A stretch of DNA of 64,000 nucleotides from a virus, in IMG/VR virus record IMGVR_UViG_3300032287_003113, positions 1 to 64,000 of that record; one strand, 5' to 3'. Below the pieces are notes generated by a model. That model did no database searches and had not been told where the DNA came from. It saw only the letters and a program-made list of their open reading frames with translations. A program made the position numbers and the translations under genes. Positions 1 through 7,518 of the stretch are shown here, piece after piece; the stretch's first letter is position 1, and each line of letters opens with the position of its first letter.

Positions 1-1612
1 CATTTGATAATCTAACTCCTGTTGGGAATGTTGTGGTACCAGTGTTGCTAAATGTCCAGGTGTATCCATTCTTGACAATGTTGGCAGCAATGTTGCCTGA
101 GTATGTGGGCAAGTATTCAGCCACATTGGCGTTGGCATAGGTGCCAGCCACTGTGCTCAAGATGTTCACCCCATTGGCAAAGTTGTATTGATTGGCATTG
201 ATGTTGCCTGCTGTGACATTACCTGTTATATAGGCGCCACGGTTGGCAACTAAATTGCCAGATGCACTGATGTTGCCTTCGTTGACCGCATTTCCAGCTG
301 TGGAAATTGAGCTAAATCCAGATATACTTGGTGCCGGACTAGCACCGGTTGTGATGAGTCCAAAAGATAGTTGCACATATTCGGCTCGTACATTACCTGA
401 GTATGTGGGCAGGTATTCAGCCACGTTGGCATTGGCATACACTTGTGTTTGTAATGTGGCAATACTTGTGGCTTGTGTGGCCGCATTGGAGAACAATGTG
501 GCAATGTTGGCTGACTGTACAGCGGCATTGGCATATAGATCTGTAACAGTAGGACTAGAGATAGCACCAACCTGTATATCATCATATACGGCATTGGTAA
601 AGTCGATAGTGGCGCCAGGCTGTGCTGTTACATTGCTAAACAGTCGCCAGTTGCCGGCACTGGCGTCACGTACCAAGCCGGTATGTTGTAATACAGCACC
701 CGCTGTGCGATGACCAACAAAACCTAGATCCAACGAGTCAGCTGGATTGCCATCTGCTATCTGTAGGATATTGTCATCAATGGTGTAAGTGGTTGTATTG
801 ATAATGGTGCTATTTCCGTTAACAATTAGATTGCCACCCACTGTCAAGTTACCGCTGGTTGACAATGATCCAATCACGCTGGATGACAGATATGTGTCGA
901 CATTGGCATTGGCATACACTTGTGTTTGTAATGTGGCAATACTTGTTGCCTGTGTGGCCGCATTGGCCACAGTACTGAAGGTTAGGTTACCATAAGTTTG
1001 ATATGCACCCAGGTTGGCATTGACGGTGTTGATACCGGTTGCTTGTGTTGCGGCGTTGGCATTGGCAAAAGTTTGATATGCACCCAAGTTGGCTGAGACA
1101 GTATTAACTTGTGTGTTTGCGTAGGTTTGACTGCCACCAATGTTGGCATTAACTGCATTGATGCTGGTGGCTTGTGTGGCCGCATTGGTATGCAATGTGC
1201 CAATATTGGCACCAATGTAAGATTCAACGTTGGCGTTGCCATAAGTTCCGGCGGCATTGGCAATGGCCTGAGCCTGTATGGCCGCATTTGATGTCAGACT
1301 GGTTATGGCCGCATTGGCCGCTGTGATGTTTGCGTTGATGTTGCCAATAATGCTGGATGTCAACAAGTGCAAGGCCACGTTGGCATTGCCGTAACTGCTG
1401 GTACCAAATGTGGCATTAGCATAGGTTCCTAGTGCTTGTAATTGTACATTGGTGGCCAGGGTGCTCATGCCACCCGGAGTTACGCCATCCTGTACACGTA
1501 CAGTACGCAATCCAGTGTCCACAACCAATTCACCCAATGGACCCACGTAGGTATTTGCCGCGGTGGTATTACCACGCTTCATTAAAATCTGTGATATATT
1601 GATACGTGCCAT
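1..1612 (-). CDS. Tail-fibre-like structural protein (partial, runs off left edge)
   Basis: The reverse strand is open from an ATG at 1612 to the left edge, about 537 codons without a stop. The first 55 residues (MARINISQILMKRG, then LGELVVDTGLRTVRVQDGV) resemble the N-terminal repeat of phage tail-fibre and tropism-determinant proteins. The middle is a low-complexity stretch dominated by Ala, Asn and Thr, with recurrent ANA and ATQATSI units. After it comes TVGGNLIVNGNSTIINT, a wording common in fibre-type proteins of marine T4-like phages. The start lies one base after the stop of the upstream gene. Role in host adsorption is inferred. The C-terminus, where receptor specificity normally lies, is outside the window. 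Confidence 0.8.
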   Translation of the reverse strand, partial: MARINISQILMKRGNTTAANTYVGPLGELVVDTGLRTVRVQDGVTPGGMSTLATNVQLQALGTYANATFGTSSYGNANVALHLLTSSIIGNINANITAANAAITSLTSNAAIQAQAIANAAGTYGNANVESYIGANIGTLHTNAATQATSINAVNANIGGSQTYANTQVNTVSANLGAYQTFANANAATQATGINTVNANLGAYQTYGNLTFSTVANAATQATSIATLQTQVYANANVDTYLSSSVIGSLSTSGNLTVGGNLIVNGNSTIINTTTYTIDDNILQIADGNPADSLDLGFVGHRTAGAVLQHTGLVRDASAGNWRLFSNVTAQPGATIDFTNAVYDDIQVGAISSPTVTDLYANAAVQSANIATLFSNAATQATSIATLQTQVYANANVAEYLPTYSGNVRAEYVQLSFGLITTGASPAPSISGFSSISTAGNAVNEGNISASGNLVANRGAYITGNVTAGNINANQYNFANGVNILSTVAGTYANANVAEYLPTYSGNIAANIVKNGYTWTFSNTGTTTFPTGVRLSN

Positions 1613-1613
1613 C

Positions 1614-2123
1614 TTAGATTGAACCGCCGTCTAGGGTGTAAGTGTCTGATTGTGCAGGTGGTGTTGAGTTGGCATAGTAAGCTGGTAACACTTCTAAATC
1701 CAACGGAACTCCATAATTGTCATCAATGTATACTGGACGTGTCACGTCTGTACTGGTAACTGTGGTACTGAATGCCAACTTGTAAAAACGCTGTTCTAGG
1801 CCGTTGATGGTGTTGGCATCAAAGGTAAATGTGCCACGTCCCAACTGGATATTTCCGCCCACATTGGCGCCAAACAACACAGGATAGCTTTTGACAGTCA
1901 ACTGATTGGTTGGATCTTGTATACTGGCAGTAACACTACTACCAGACAAATCAACTTTTTTCTGGTCTTGATTTCGTATGATAACTTGGATAGGATTGTC
2001 TACACCTTGGTAGACTTTGATTGGGCGGCTGTACACTTGGCGGTTCCTTGTTGTAAATATTGCGGGGTCAAAAACCTGCACCTCGGCAAGATTTGGATAT
2101 AAATATGCTTTGACAGTAATCAT
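1614..2123 (-). CDS. Structural protein next to tail fibre, unknown function
   Basis: 169 residues starting MITVKAYLYPN. No catalytic motif is visible. The middle (KVYQGVDNPIQVIIRNQDQ then VDLSGSSVTASI) has the beta-rich pattern of N-terminal domains of baseplate upper proteins (BppU type). That resemblance is by eye only. A late-promoter-like GATAAATA lies 20 bases upstream of the ATG, and the tail-fibre ORF starts one base after the stop, so the two are probably a late virion operon. A baseplate or fibre-attachment role is inferred from this. Confidence 0.65.
   Translation of the reverse strand: MITVKAYLYPNLAEVQVFDPAIFTTRNRQVYSRPIKVYQGVDNPIQVIIRNQDQKKVDLSGSSVTASIQDPTNQLTVKSYPVLFGANVGGNIQLGRGTFTFDANTINGLEQRFYKLAFSTTVTSTDVTRPVYIDDNYGVPLDLEVLPAYYANSTPPAQSDTYTLDGGSI
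2098..2105 (+). promoter_or_regulatory. Possible late promoter TATAAATA
   Basis: Exact match to the T4 late -10 sequence, on the plus strand inside the 5' end of the leftward gene. The next plus-strand gene begins 53 bases downstream (GTG at 2159). One site in AT-rich DNA could be chance. Confidence 0.35.
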
Positions 2124-2143
2124 TTATTTGCTCGTCTTTAACA

Positions 2144-2151
2144 TATTTATC
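2144..2151 (-). promoter_or_regulatory. Late promoter GATAAATA
   Basis: GATAAATA on the minus strand, 20 bases before the ATG of the structural gene at 2123. T4-type late promoters consist of only this -10 box. The virion-type genes downstream fit late expression. Confidence 0.55.
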
Positions 2152-2158
2152 GGACAAC

Positions 2159-2533
2159 GTGGAAGAACACTACAAGCAACTGCTCGCACAATACCCATAC
2201 CTAAGCCATATCACCTATGGCGGTAATGACTACATTGGCATCATACAAAATTCAGACGAAGTTATAACTACACTTTATGATTTTGGTCTACTCAAGGACA
2301 CTGAAGTCAAGAAGACCTTCTTGAGCCTGGGCGAAACATGGTGGTGGGAAAGCAACAGGCTCATGCCCATCAATGTGTTTTTAAAGCAAGATTGGAGTAT
2401 ATTCCGAGTGTGTCTACGTACCATGAACAGCAAGGACGTAGAAATCAAAATGGGCCCTTATGTGAGCCTGAAAGAAATGGCTACCAAACGTAGCAAACGC
2501 AAATCAATAACCCTAGTTCGTAAAGTTAGTTAA
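2159..2533 (+). CDS. Conserved-looking phage protein, unknown function
   Basis: 124 residues from a GTG start (MEEHYKQLLAQYPYLSHI). Contains a Trp-rich turn (GETWWWESNRLMPINVFLK) and a basic C-terminus (KRSKRKS). No signal peptide or membrane segment. It is transcribed divergently from the structural pair to its left and overlaps the 3' end of the convergent DnaE-like gene by 21 bases. I do not recognise a function. The compact globular composition and correct neighbour spacing argue that it is real. Confidence 0.6.
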   Translation: MEEHYKQLLAQYPYLSHITYGGNDYIGIIQNSDEVITTLYDFGLLKDTEVKKTFLSLGETWWWESNRLMPINVFLKQDWSIFRVCLRTMNSKDVEIKMGPYVSLKEMATKRSKRKSITLVRKVS

Positions 2534-3094
2534 CAAATTCATATTGACCACAACTAAATGGCTGTACGCACAACTGTGGCTCTTCTTGAACGCATATTGC
2601 CCATCATCTGTTTGATCCCAAATTGTTCGAGCAACTTCTGCCCAGGGCCGGCCTATCAAGTGACGCTTGGCCGGACGGATTATGGCCATAAACATCATTA
2701 GTCTGGGTATTGAGTTTACTGCTTCGGGCATTTGAATCAGAGTCTTATAGTGATTGCCAATGTGTATTAATCGTCCACAGAACTCAGGATCATACAATCT
2801 ATCCCACTCGGGTTCTTGAGTCATCAATTGCTGTAAATGTTCTTCATTCTTTATCTGCGTATATAATGATACGTTTAGGAAATCCAACTTTGTATAACCA
2901 CGTGCCTCTGCTGACTCATAATCAATGCTGGCACGCCCTGTAAAAGGATCCATGGGAATGTCTGTGACATAAACACCTGTGTTGTGTGCTACCCAGACGC
3001 CATCCCGGTTGATACTGGCAGGGGTATGTTTGAGCAATCGTAATGCTTGAGTACGATCCGCAAAGTCAATGTCAATGTCTGACTGAAACTTCAT
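2513..3094 (-). CDS. Miniature DnaE-like (C-family) DNA polymerase palm protein
   Basis: 193 residues from the ATG at 3094, which overlaps the preceding stop as ATGA. In order, the protein carries: SDIDIDFADR (residues about 5-14), matching the PDFDVDF motif of DnaE with its two catalytic Asp; HNTGVYVTDIP (about 36), like the DnaE HAGGVVIAP stretch; YTKLDFLNVS (about 66), like VKFDFLGL, which holds the third Asp; FMAIIRPAKRH, like VALFRPGP; and AFKKSHSCAYSH near the C-terminus, like GFNKSHSAAYAL. The order is right but the whole is under a fifth of a normal alpha subunit, with no PHP, finger or beta-binding domain. It could be an active minimal polymerase, a nucleotidyltransferase or a decoy. 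Homology is confident by motif order, function is not. Confidence 0.75.
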   Translation of the reverse strand: MKFQSDIDIDFADRTQALRLLKHTPASINRDGVWVAHNTGVYVTDIPMDPFTGRASIDYESAEARGYTKLDFLNVSLYTQIKNEEHLQQLMTQEPEWDRLYDPEFCGRLIHIGNHYKTLIQMPEAVNSIPRLMMFMAIIRPAKRHLIGRPWAEVARTIWDQTDDGQYAFKKSHSCAYSHLVVVNMNLLTNFTN

Positions 3095-3210
3095 AGTCCT
3101 GAGCCCGGTAATGCATTCAGCATGGATATTGGCATGTTTGTCACTGCAAAATAAAATGCTATGATTGCCAGTATACATAATGTCCAAAAGTAAATTTCGT
3201 CCCACTTCAT
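3091..3210 (-). CDS. Small single-pass membrane protein
   Basis: 39 residues. Starts MKWDEIYFWT and holds one hydrophobic segment (about residues 7-27, TLCILAIIAFYFAV). Both ends overlap neighbours as ATGA: its ATG overlaps the TGA of the zinc-finger gene and its TGA overlaps the ATG of the DnaE-like gene. This double coupling is the main evidence that so short an ORF is translated. No function recognised. It could anchor its partners at the inner membrane or act on host division or exclusion, but nothing in the sequence decides this. Confidence 0.6.
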   Translation of the reverse strand: MKWDEIYFWTLCILAIIAFYFAVTNMPISMLNALPGSGL

Positions 3211-3887
3211 AAGCCAGCCTTTGCTAATATATCTTTGACCCATTCGGTATCCGCCAGATAGTCTTTGAATTTGCGTTGCCAATGATCAGGATCAATCCAA
3301 GGTAGAATCATTCCTACTTGCTCCTCGGTAAGATTTTCCAAGCATTCCACCCCTGACTGGGCATTAAACACAATCCAAGGACTAATGCGGCCAGTAGCAA
3401 TATGATGACAGATACGATTGCTATTGCCATAGCGAAAATAATCACTAAAACCGTTTTTGAGTTCCGGATGGTCGTCTGCATAATCTTGCATTTCCTTTAG
3501 GGCACGTTCAAGTGCATCTTGTGTGGCTTCTCTGCGTAGGTACTCGTGCAAGTACTCAACATAAAAATCGTCTTTGAGCCATTGATCTATTTTCTTGTTG
3601 TTCTTCAACAGCCACTCCAAGAACGCCGGCGGATTAATGCCACGAATACCCACCATGTGCCTGCCCCATTTGACAAAAGCATTATAGTAAGGGCTCTTAA
3701 CAAAATCATCATAGCTCTTTAGCTTGGCACTACCTTGCGTTATTTCATAAAAACGCAAGTAAGCCCTGAGTCCCAGTTGCACACCAGTTTCCTTTTCTTG
3801 TTGCCAACGTCGCTTGGGTTCACACAGATGCACAGCCAAGGTACTTTCTTTGCTGAAATCTTTTTCGCAATAACGACACTTATACAT
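3207..3887 (-). CDS. Zinc-finger-containing conserved phage protein
   Basis: 226 residues. The N-terminus MYKCRYCEKDFSKESTLAVH continues to LC, giving a C-X2-C-X12-H-X-C finger of C2H2/C2HC type. The rest is a helical domain (ITQGSAKLKSYDDFVKSP, FVKWGRHMVGIRGINP). I recall near-identical N-termini in T4-like phages of aquatic bacteria, always unannotated. It overlaps the SGNH gene upstream by 8 bases and the small membrane gene downstream by ATGA. A nucleic-acid-binding role is inferred from the finger and the replication-type neighbourhood. Confidence 0.7.
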   Translation of the reverse strand: MYKCRYCEKDFSKESTLAVHLCEPKRRWQQEKETGVQLGLRAYLRFYEITQGSAKLKSYDDFVKSPYYNAFVKWGRHMVGIRGINPPAFLEWLLKNNKKIDQWLKDDFYVEYLHEYLRREATQDALERALKEMQDYADDHPELKNGFSDYFRYGNSNRICHHIATGRISPWIVFNAQSGVECLENLTEEQVGMILPWIDPDHWQRKFKDYLADTEWVKDILAKAGL

Positions 3888-4533
3888 TCTTTACGTAATC
3901 CACCAAATACCGAACTAGTATTATAACATCTTCGCTGTAGTGATGTCTAGCGTTGGCGGGTAAATCTAGATCTTTTTCAAAAGGTTTGCAACCATTTTGT
4001 TCTAGATATTCATTGCCAATAAACGAAAATGGAACAAATCCTGTTCCCAGATCTATGTTTTGATGGTGGCGCTCGCAAGTGTTAAAAATACAAAAGCCTA
4101 TACCTTTGTTTTTTAAGTAACCCGAAAACATACGCAGATCCAAATACAATTGATTTAAATACTGCATGCCAATGTCGTAACGATAACGATCCAGTATGTA
4201 ATCACCAATCATTTTGTGTTCCACTGTGCTGTCAAAGTCATTGACATCGCAAAAAGTGGCCTGCATGCCCTGGCGATTATAACTGACCCAATGTCCTTCT
4301 CTGGGTTTAGGTATGGTCAGAAACGGACTTTCTTGACGATCATAAAAGGTCAGGCCCAAGACAACAAAATCCACTGGATTTGTTTCTATGTAGTCCACAG
4401 TGGTGCGTATGATACGTCTATTACTGCTACCAGCTTTGGCTATGTTTACAGCTGAGCCGCCAAGCAGTTGACCAAACTGATTTTGATAGTGATAGCTGTC
4501 CATAAAACTACAGCCATTGATCAAAATGTTCAT
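3880..4533 (-). CDS. SGNH/GDSL-like hydrolase
   Basis: 217 residues from ATG 4533 (MNILINGCSFMDSYHYQN). GCSFMDS is a block I with Ser in the nucleophile position, VNIAKAGSSNRRI corresponds to block II (GxSN), and ARHHYSED near the C-terminus supplies a His as in block V. The family hydrolyses esters, for example acyl groups on polysaccharides. A second SGNH protein is encoded at 57792-58556 beside glycosyltransferase-like genes. Here the neighbours are replication-type genes. The start overlaps the upstream stop by 4 bases. Cytoplasmic, since no signal peptide is seen. Confidence 0.6.
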   Translation of the reverse strand: MNILINGCSFMDSYHYQNQFGQLLGGSAVNIAKAGSSNRRIIRTTVDYIETNPVDFVVLGLTFYDRQESPFLTIPKPREGHWVSYNRQGMQATFCDVNDFDSTVEHKMIGDYILDRYRYDIGMQYLNQLYLDLRMFSGYLKNKGIGFCIFNTCERHHQNIDLGTGFVPFSFIGNEYLEQNGCKPFEKDLDLPANARHHYSEDVIILVRYLVDYVKNV

Positions 4534-5000
4534 AGCTCTTTCTTGATATCTTTGTCTGCCCAGCCCATGCCTTTGGCGTAGGCTTTAAGATCATCTTTGT
4601 CGTTGAGTTCACTCATCAGCTTGAGATCATCTTCTTTCAAATGCGGATACAGTTCACGCAAAAACTTGATTGACTTGTTGTCGTTGGTTTTCTTTTTTGG
4701 GGCAATCCATTGATGATACTGATTGCCCATGCCTGGACTTACAGTTGTGGCCAGCAACCATTGTAGTTTTTTGTGTTGTGCGGTGTTTACATCAAAGAAA
4801 TGTTTGTTAAGACGCTCGTTACAACTCATCAAGTAGTAGGCCTGCAAGTCTGGGTTACCTGTCACAGTTGCGCCATAACGAATCATCAAGAACGGGCTAA
4901 ACTTTTTCTTTTCTTCGTCAGTTAAACTGTCGTAAAAGTTCCTGTCTTTGCGATCAAATGCAGACATTTCACTCTTGATGCTTAACTTATCTTCACTCAT
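4530..5000 (-). CDS. Clamp-loader small-subunit-like protein (gp62-like)
   Basis: 156 residues. The central part (FSPFLMIRYGATVTGNPDL, CNERLNKHFF, LQWLLATTVSPGMGNQYHQW, then IAPKKK) has the layout of the short clamp-loader A subunit of T4-like phages: an F-x-PF-x3-R segment, an N-rich helix and a terminal hydrophobic-W-KKK element. T4 gp62 is 187 residues, so this is on the short side. The partners gp44 and gp45 are not in the window. It overlaps the upstream gene by 8 bases. The assignment is from memory of pattern and could be wrong. Confidence 0.5.
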   Translation of the reverse strand: MSEDKLSIKSEMSAFDRKDRNFYDSLTDEEKKKFSPFLMIRYGATVTGNPDLQAYYLMSCNERLNKHFFDVNTAQHKKLQWLLATTVSPGMGNQYHQWIAPKKKTNDNKSIKFLRELYPHLKEDDLKLMSELNDKDDLKAYAKGMGWADKDIKKEL

Positions 5001-5277
5001 CTTGGGCTTTTTGATTGTTGCGACGTTCTTGGATGGTTAACTTTTCTTCGCCTTTGGTACGTTTGTTGTGTCTTGGATTACCGCATAGGGTACAATGTGC
5101 TTGTCCGCAATCCATTGCATGATGTTTGGCTAACCTATGCGGTTGTGCTTCGTCAATACGTTTTGAAGCTTCGCCAAAATTCTTGTGTGCTTTGATAATG
5201 TTAAGTTGCTTTTTAATTGCAGTCCACGCACGATGCATACGATCGCCGTGTTTGATTTTATCTTCTTCTTTGCTCAT
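4993..5277 (-). CDS. Small zinc-ribbon-like protein
   Basis: 94 residues, strongly basic. A compact Cys/His cluster, HHAMDCGQAHCTLCGNPR (residues about 52-69), is followed by LTIQERR. This is typical of small zinc-binding proteins found in bacteria and phages without a known role. A good ribosome site (AAGGAGA) lies upstream of the ATG at 5277. Nucleic-acid binding is possible but not shown. Confidence 0.65.
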   Translation of the reverse strand: MSKEEDKIKHGDRMHRAWTAIKKQLNIIKAHKNFGEASKRIDEAQPHRLAKHHAMDCGQAHCTLCGNPRHNKRTKGEEKLTIQERRNNQKAQDE

Positions 5278-5286
5278 ACTGTCTCC

Positions 5287-5562
5287 TTAAACTGGATGCC
5301 ACCCAGGCGGATCTTCGCCTCTTTGTAATTCATATATAACTATAACACGTTCTATAGCTTCTTGTAAAGCAGGATTTGTTTTGGCCGCATGATGTATCTG
5401 ATCCCATAAAGCAACACGCTGGGCTCTTGCATCTTTCTCTAACCTATCATAAGTCCAACCAATGGCTATTCTATCACCAGGATGGGCACCCGATTCTCTA
5501 GCGTAAGTTACACCATCTGCATGTTCGTAAATGTATGTGGCACCTGGTTTGAGTCTGCCCAT
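5287..5562 (-). CDS. Conserved phage protein, unknown function
   Basis: 91 residues beginning MGRLKPGATYIYEHADGV. The opening (a short beta-hairpin, then YARESG) and the all-helical rest are reminiscent of an unannotated family in T4-like marine phages. The ATG follows the upstream stop by a single base, and the downstream zinc-ribbon gene begins after 9 bases, so it is part of the same leftward operon. No catalytic motif recognised. Confidence 0.6.
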   Translation of the reverse strand: MGRLKPGATYIYEHADGVTYARESGAHPGDRIAIGWTYDRLEKDARAQRVALWDQIHHAAKTNPALQEAIERVIVIYELQRGEDPPGWHPV

Positions 5563-5563
5563 G

Positions 5564-6064
5564 TTACCATACTTTTCCGTAATCGACTACTTCACTTTGG
5601 CGGCTGATATCTTTGATAAAGAAAGCACACATGGGCTTTGGGCCTTCAGTCAAGGGAATAGCCAATAGTTGTCCAGGTTTGAGTTTGGGAAAATACCATT
5701 TGACGTCTTGATAAATGTCCACGATCTCTACAGGATGGAACTCGGGCATGTAACTGGTCAGGGGATTGAATGTAAACACGTTGAATCCGCGATCATTGAT
5801 GCTGGTCAATGGTACAACTTCCAGGTCGCCAAAGTCGGGTTCGCCTATTAGGATTTGCCAATCCACCGGCATGCGAATAGTGTTGTTGCCGATGCGTAGT
5901 ACTAGTGCAGGACTGTTAAACGATTCCAAAAAAATCAAAGGTATATAAAAGTAATCGGGATCTTTGGGATCACTGTTGTCCAGTACACAAAATCGTACTT
6001 CGTCTATCTCGTCTGGAATTGAATCCATTGAGTAACTGGTGTTGTCTAGGGTTAGTATTCTCAT
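5564..6064 (-). CDS. Conserved phage protein downstream of uvsW
   Basis: 166 residues from the ATG at 6064, chosen because it overlaps the uvsW stop as ATGA; an earlier in-frame start lies inside uvsW. The protein is beta-rich and acidic in the first half (MRILTLDNTSYSMDSIPDE), with VKWYFPKLKPGQLLAIPLT and a C-terminal FFIKDISRQ. No motif recognised. Coupling to uvsW suggests a role in late replication or recombination, but this is context only. Confidence 0.6.
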   Translation of the reverse strand: MRILTLDNTSYSMDSIPDEIDEVRFCVLDNSDPKDPDYFYIPLIFLESFNSPALVLRIGNNTIRMPVDWQILIGEPDFGDLEVVPLTSINDRGFNVFTFNPLTSYMPEFHPVEIVDIYQDVKWYFPKLKPGQLLAIPLTEGPKPMCAFFIKDISRQSEVVDYGKVW

Positions 6065-7518
6065 TGCCAATCGGCCTTCTCTAATGTAAATGGGTAGTTG
6101 GCTTCCTTGTAAAAAGCCTTGCGTCGTGTCAGGTGTCGCTTGGCAAATTTGCAAGTGCTGGTTATGTCCCAGATTTGGACGTGATCTTTGTCTTCCGCCT
6201 TGCGGATGCCACGACCGATCGACTGGATGACGCGAACAAAAGACTTACCGGGCTCAATAAGCACAAGATTAAATATCCTAGGGATATTAATGCCCACAGC
6301 AGCAACACCATAGGTAGCCACAATAATCTTATCACTGCTAATCGCAACTTCATCATATTCATCTTTCCTGTCTTTGGCTTTGGTGGCCCCCGACACAAAT
6401 ACTGCACGATCGCCTAGTCGTTCCACCAGTAATTTACCAGTGGCAATGCGATCTACTAGAACTAGCGTATTGCCGGTGCCGTTTACCCGAGCGACCAAAT
6501 CGGATATGTAATCCAATCTCTCGGATGTTTCTACTAGATATTTTAATTCTGTTTGATAATTTGTATACTCCACATGATCAACCAACTGTACTATATTTAC
6601 ATGACAGTTTGCAAGATGACCAGCTTCTTGAAGTTCACTTGCACTGAGCTTGCCCACCACATTACCTAGGCTACAGAAAATACTGACCGCGGCATAGTCT
6701 TCCTTGGGTATAGTGCCGGTCAGTCCCCAGCGGATGGGCACATGACTGAACACACCGGTCAGCAAGGTCTTCAATGCATCGGCCTTGGCCATGTGTACTT
6801 CGTCAACCATGATACATACCACATCTTCAATGAAGTCGCCGATGGTACATTCGGCTTCGTGATTCCGTGTGTTCTTTAATAAGATATTTAGACTTTGCCA
6901 AGTGCAAATGGTATGTGTCCGGCCAAATTCTTTACGGTCGCCAAAATACACACCCACATCTAGTCCTAGATTCCGATAATCATCTTCGGTCTGTGTGACC
7001 AAGCTCTTGTTAGGAACAATAATGATGCTACGTCCATAGGGCTCTATGCTCTTACTTAGGGCCGCAGTCATGATAGTTTTACCTGCTCCGGTGGCAATTT
7101 CTTGTATGCTTTGTGGATTGGTTAAAAAGTTATTCAAGATTTCTACTTGATAGTCACGCAACATAATGGGTTCACCGGCTCTAGGGTGTCCCGCAGGCCA
7201 TGCTGTGCCGGCAAAGGTATCTTCTGCAATTTGATCAAATGCAAATGAAGTTGAATATTCTCTAGTGTCTTCTACTTCAATATCGTAGCCTTGCTCTTCC
7301 AAGTAAGGCAAAATTTCTGGCAATAGATTAATATAAGTGCTACCGCCCAGCTGAAAAAACGCAACCTTGCCATCCCAGCGGCCAAGACGAACACTGGGTT
7401 GATACCTTGCCCCGGGAATTTCATATTTGAATTTATTAACGAGATTTTTACGTGTGGTCAAATCCAGTCCTTCTATTTTGACATTGACTTCATCACGTAT
7501 AATTAGTTTAGCTTGCAA
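6061..7518 (-). CDS. uvsW: UvsW-type RNA-DNA/DNA helicase
   Basis: 485 residues, close to T4 UvsW (about 500). An SF2 helicase with the N-terminal DNA-binding domain (RYQPSVRLGRWDGKVAFF), motif I EIATGAGKTIMTA, motif II IMVDEVHMAKA, motif III GLTGTIPK, and motif VI IQSIGRGIRKAED. In T4 it unwinds R-loops and branched DNA and ends origin-dependent replication. The reading frame opens at a TTG codon (7518), 16 bases inside the upstream gene. No ATG is available near the conserved N-terminus, so a weak, coupled TTG start is likely. Confidence 0.93.
   Translation of the reverse strand: MQAKLIIRDEVNVKIEGLDLTTRKNLVNKFKYEIPGARYQPSVRLGRWDGKVAFFQLGGSTYINLLPEILPYLEEQGYDIEVEDTREYSTSFAFDQIAEDTFAGTAWPAGHPRAGEPIMLRDYQVEILNNFLTNPQSIQEIATGAGKTIMTAALSKSIEPYGRSIIIVPNKSLVTQTEDDYRNLGLDVGVYFGDRKEFGRTHTICTWQSLNILLKNTRNHEAECTIGDFIEDVVCIMVDEVHMAKADALKTLLTGVFSHVPIRWGLTGTIPKEDYAAVSIFCSLGNVVGKLSASELQEAGHLANCHVNIVQLVDHVEYTNYQTELKYLVETSERLDYISDLVARVNGTGNTLVLVDRIATGKLLVERLGDRAVFVSGATKAKDRKDEYDEVAISSDKIIVATYGVAAVGINIPRIFNLVLIEPGKSFVRVIQSIGRGIRKAEDKDHVQIWDITSTCKFAKRHLTRRKAFYKEANYPFTLEKADWQ

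Noticed and set aside
243-995. Plus-strand and second minus-strand ORFs inside the first 1.6 kb
   Set aside because: They are shadows of the repetitive tail-fibre frame, which stays open on the minus strand from 1612 to the edge; their periodic composition comes from the ANA-type repeats.
6162-6407. ORF within uvsW in another frame
   Set aside because: Lies wholly within the helicase motif VI region; no independent start signal.
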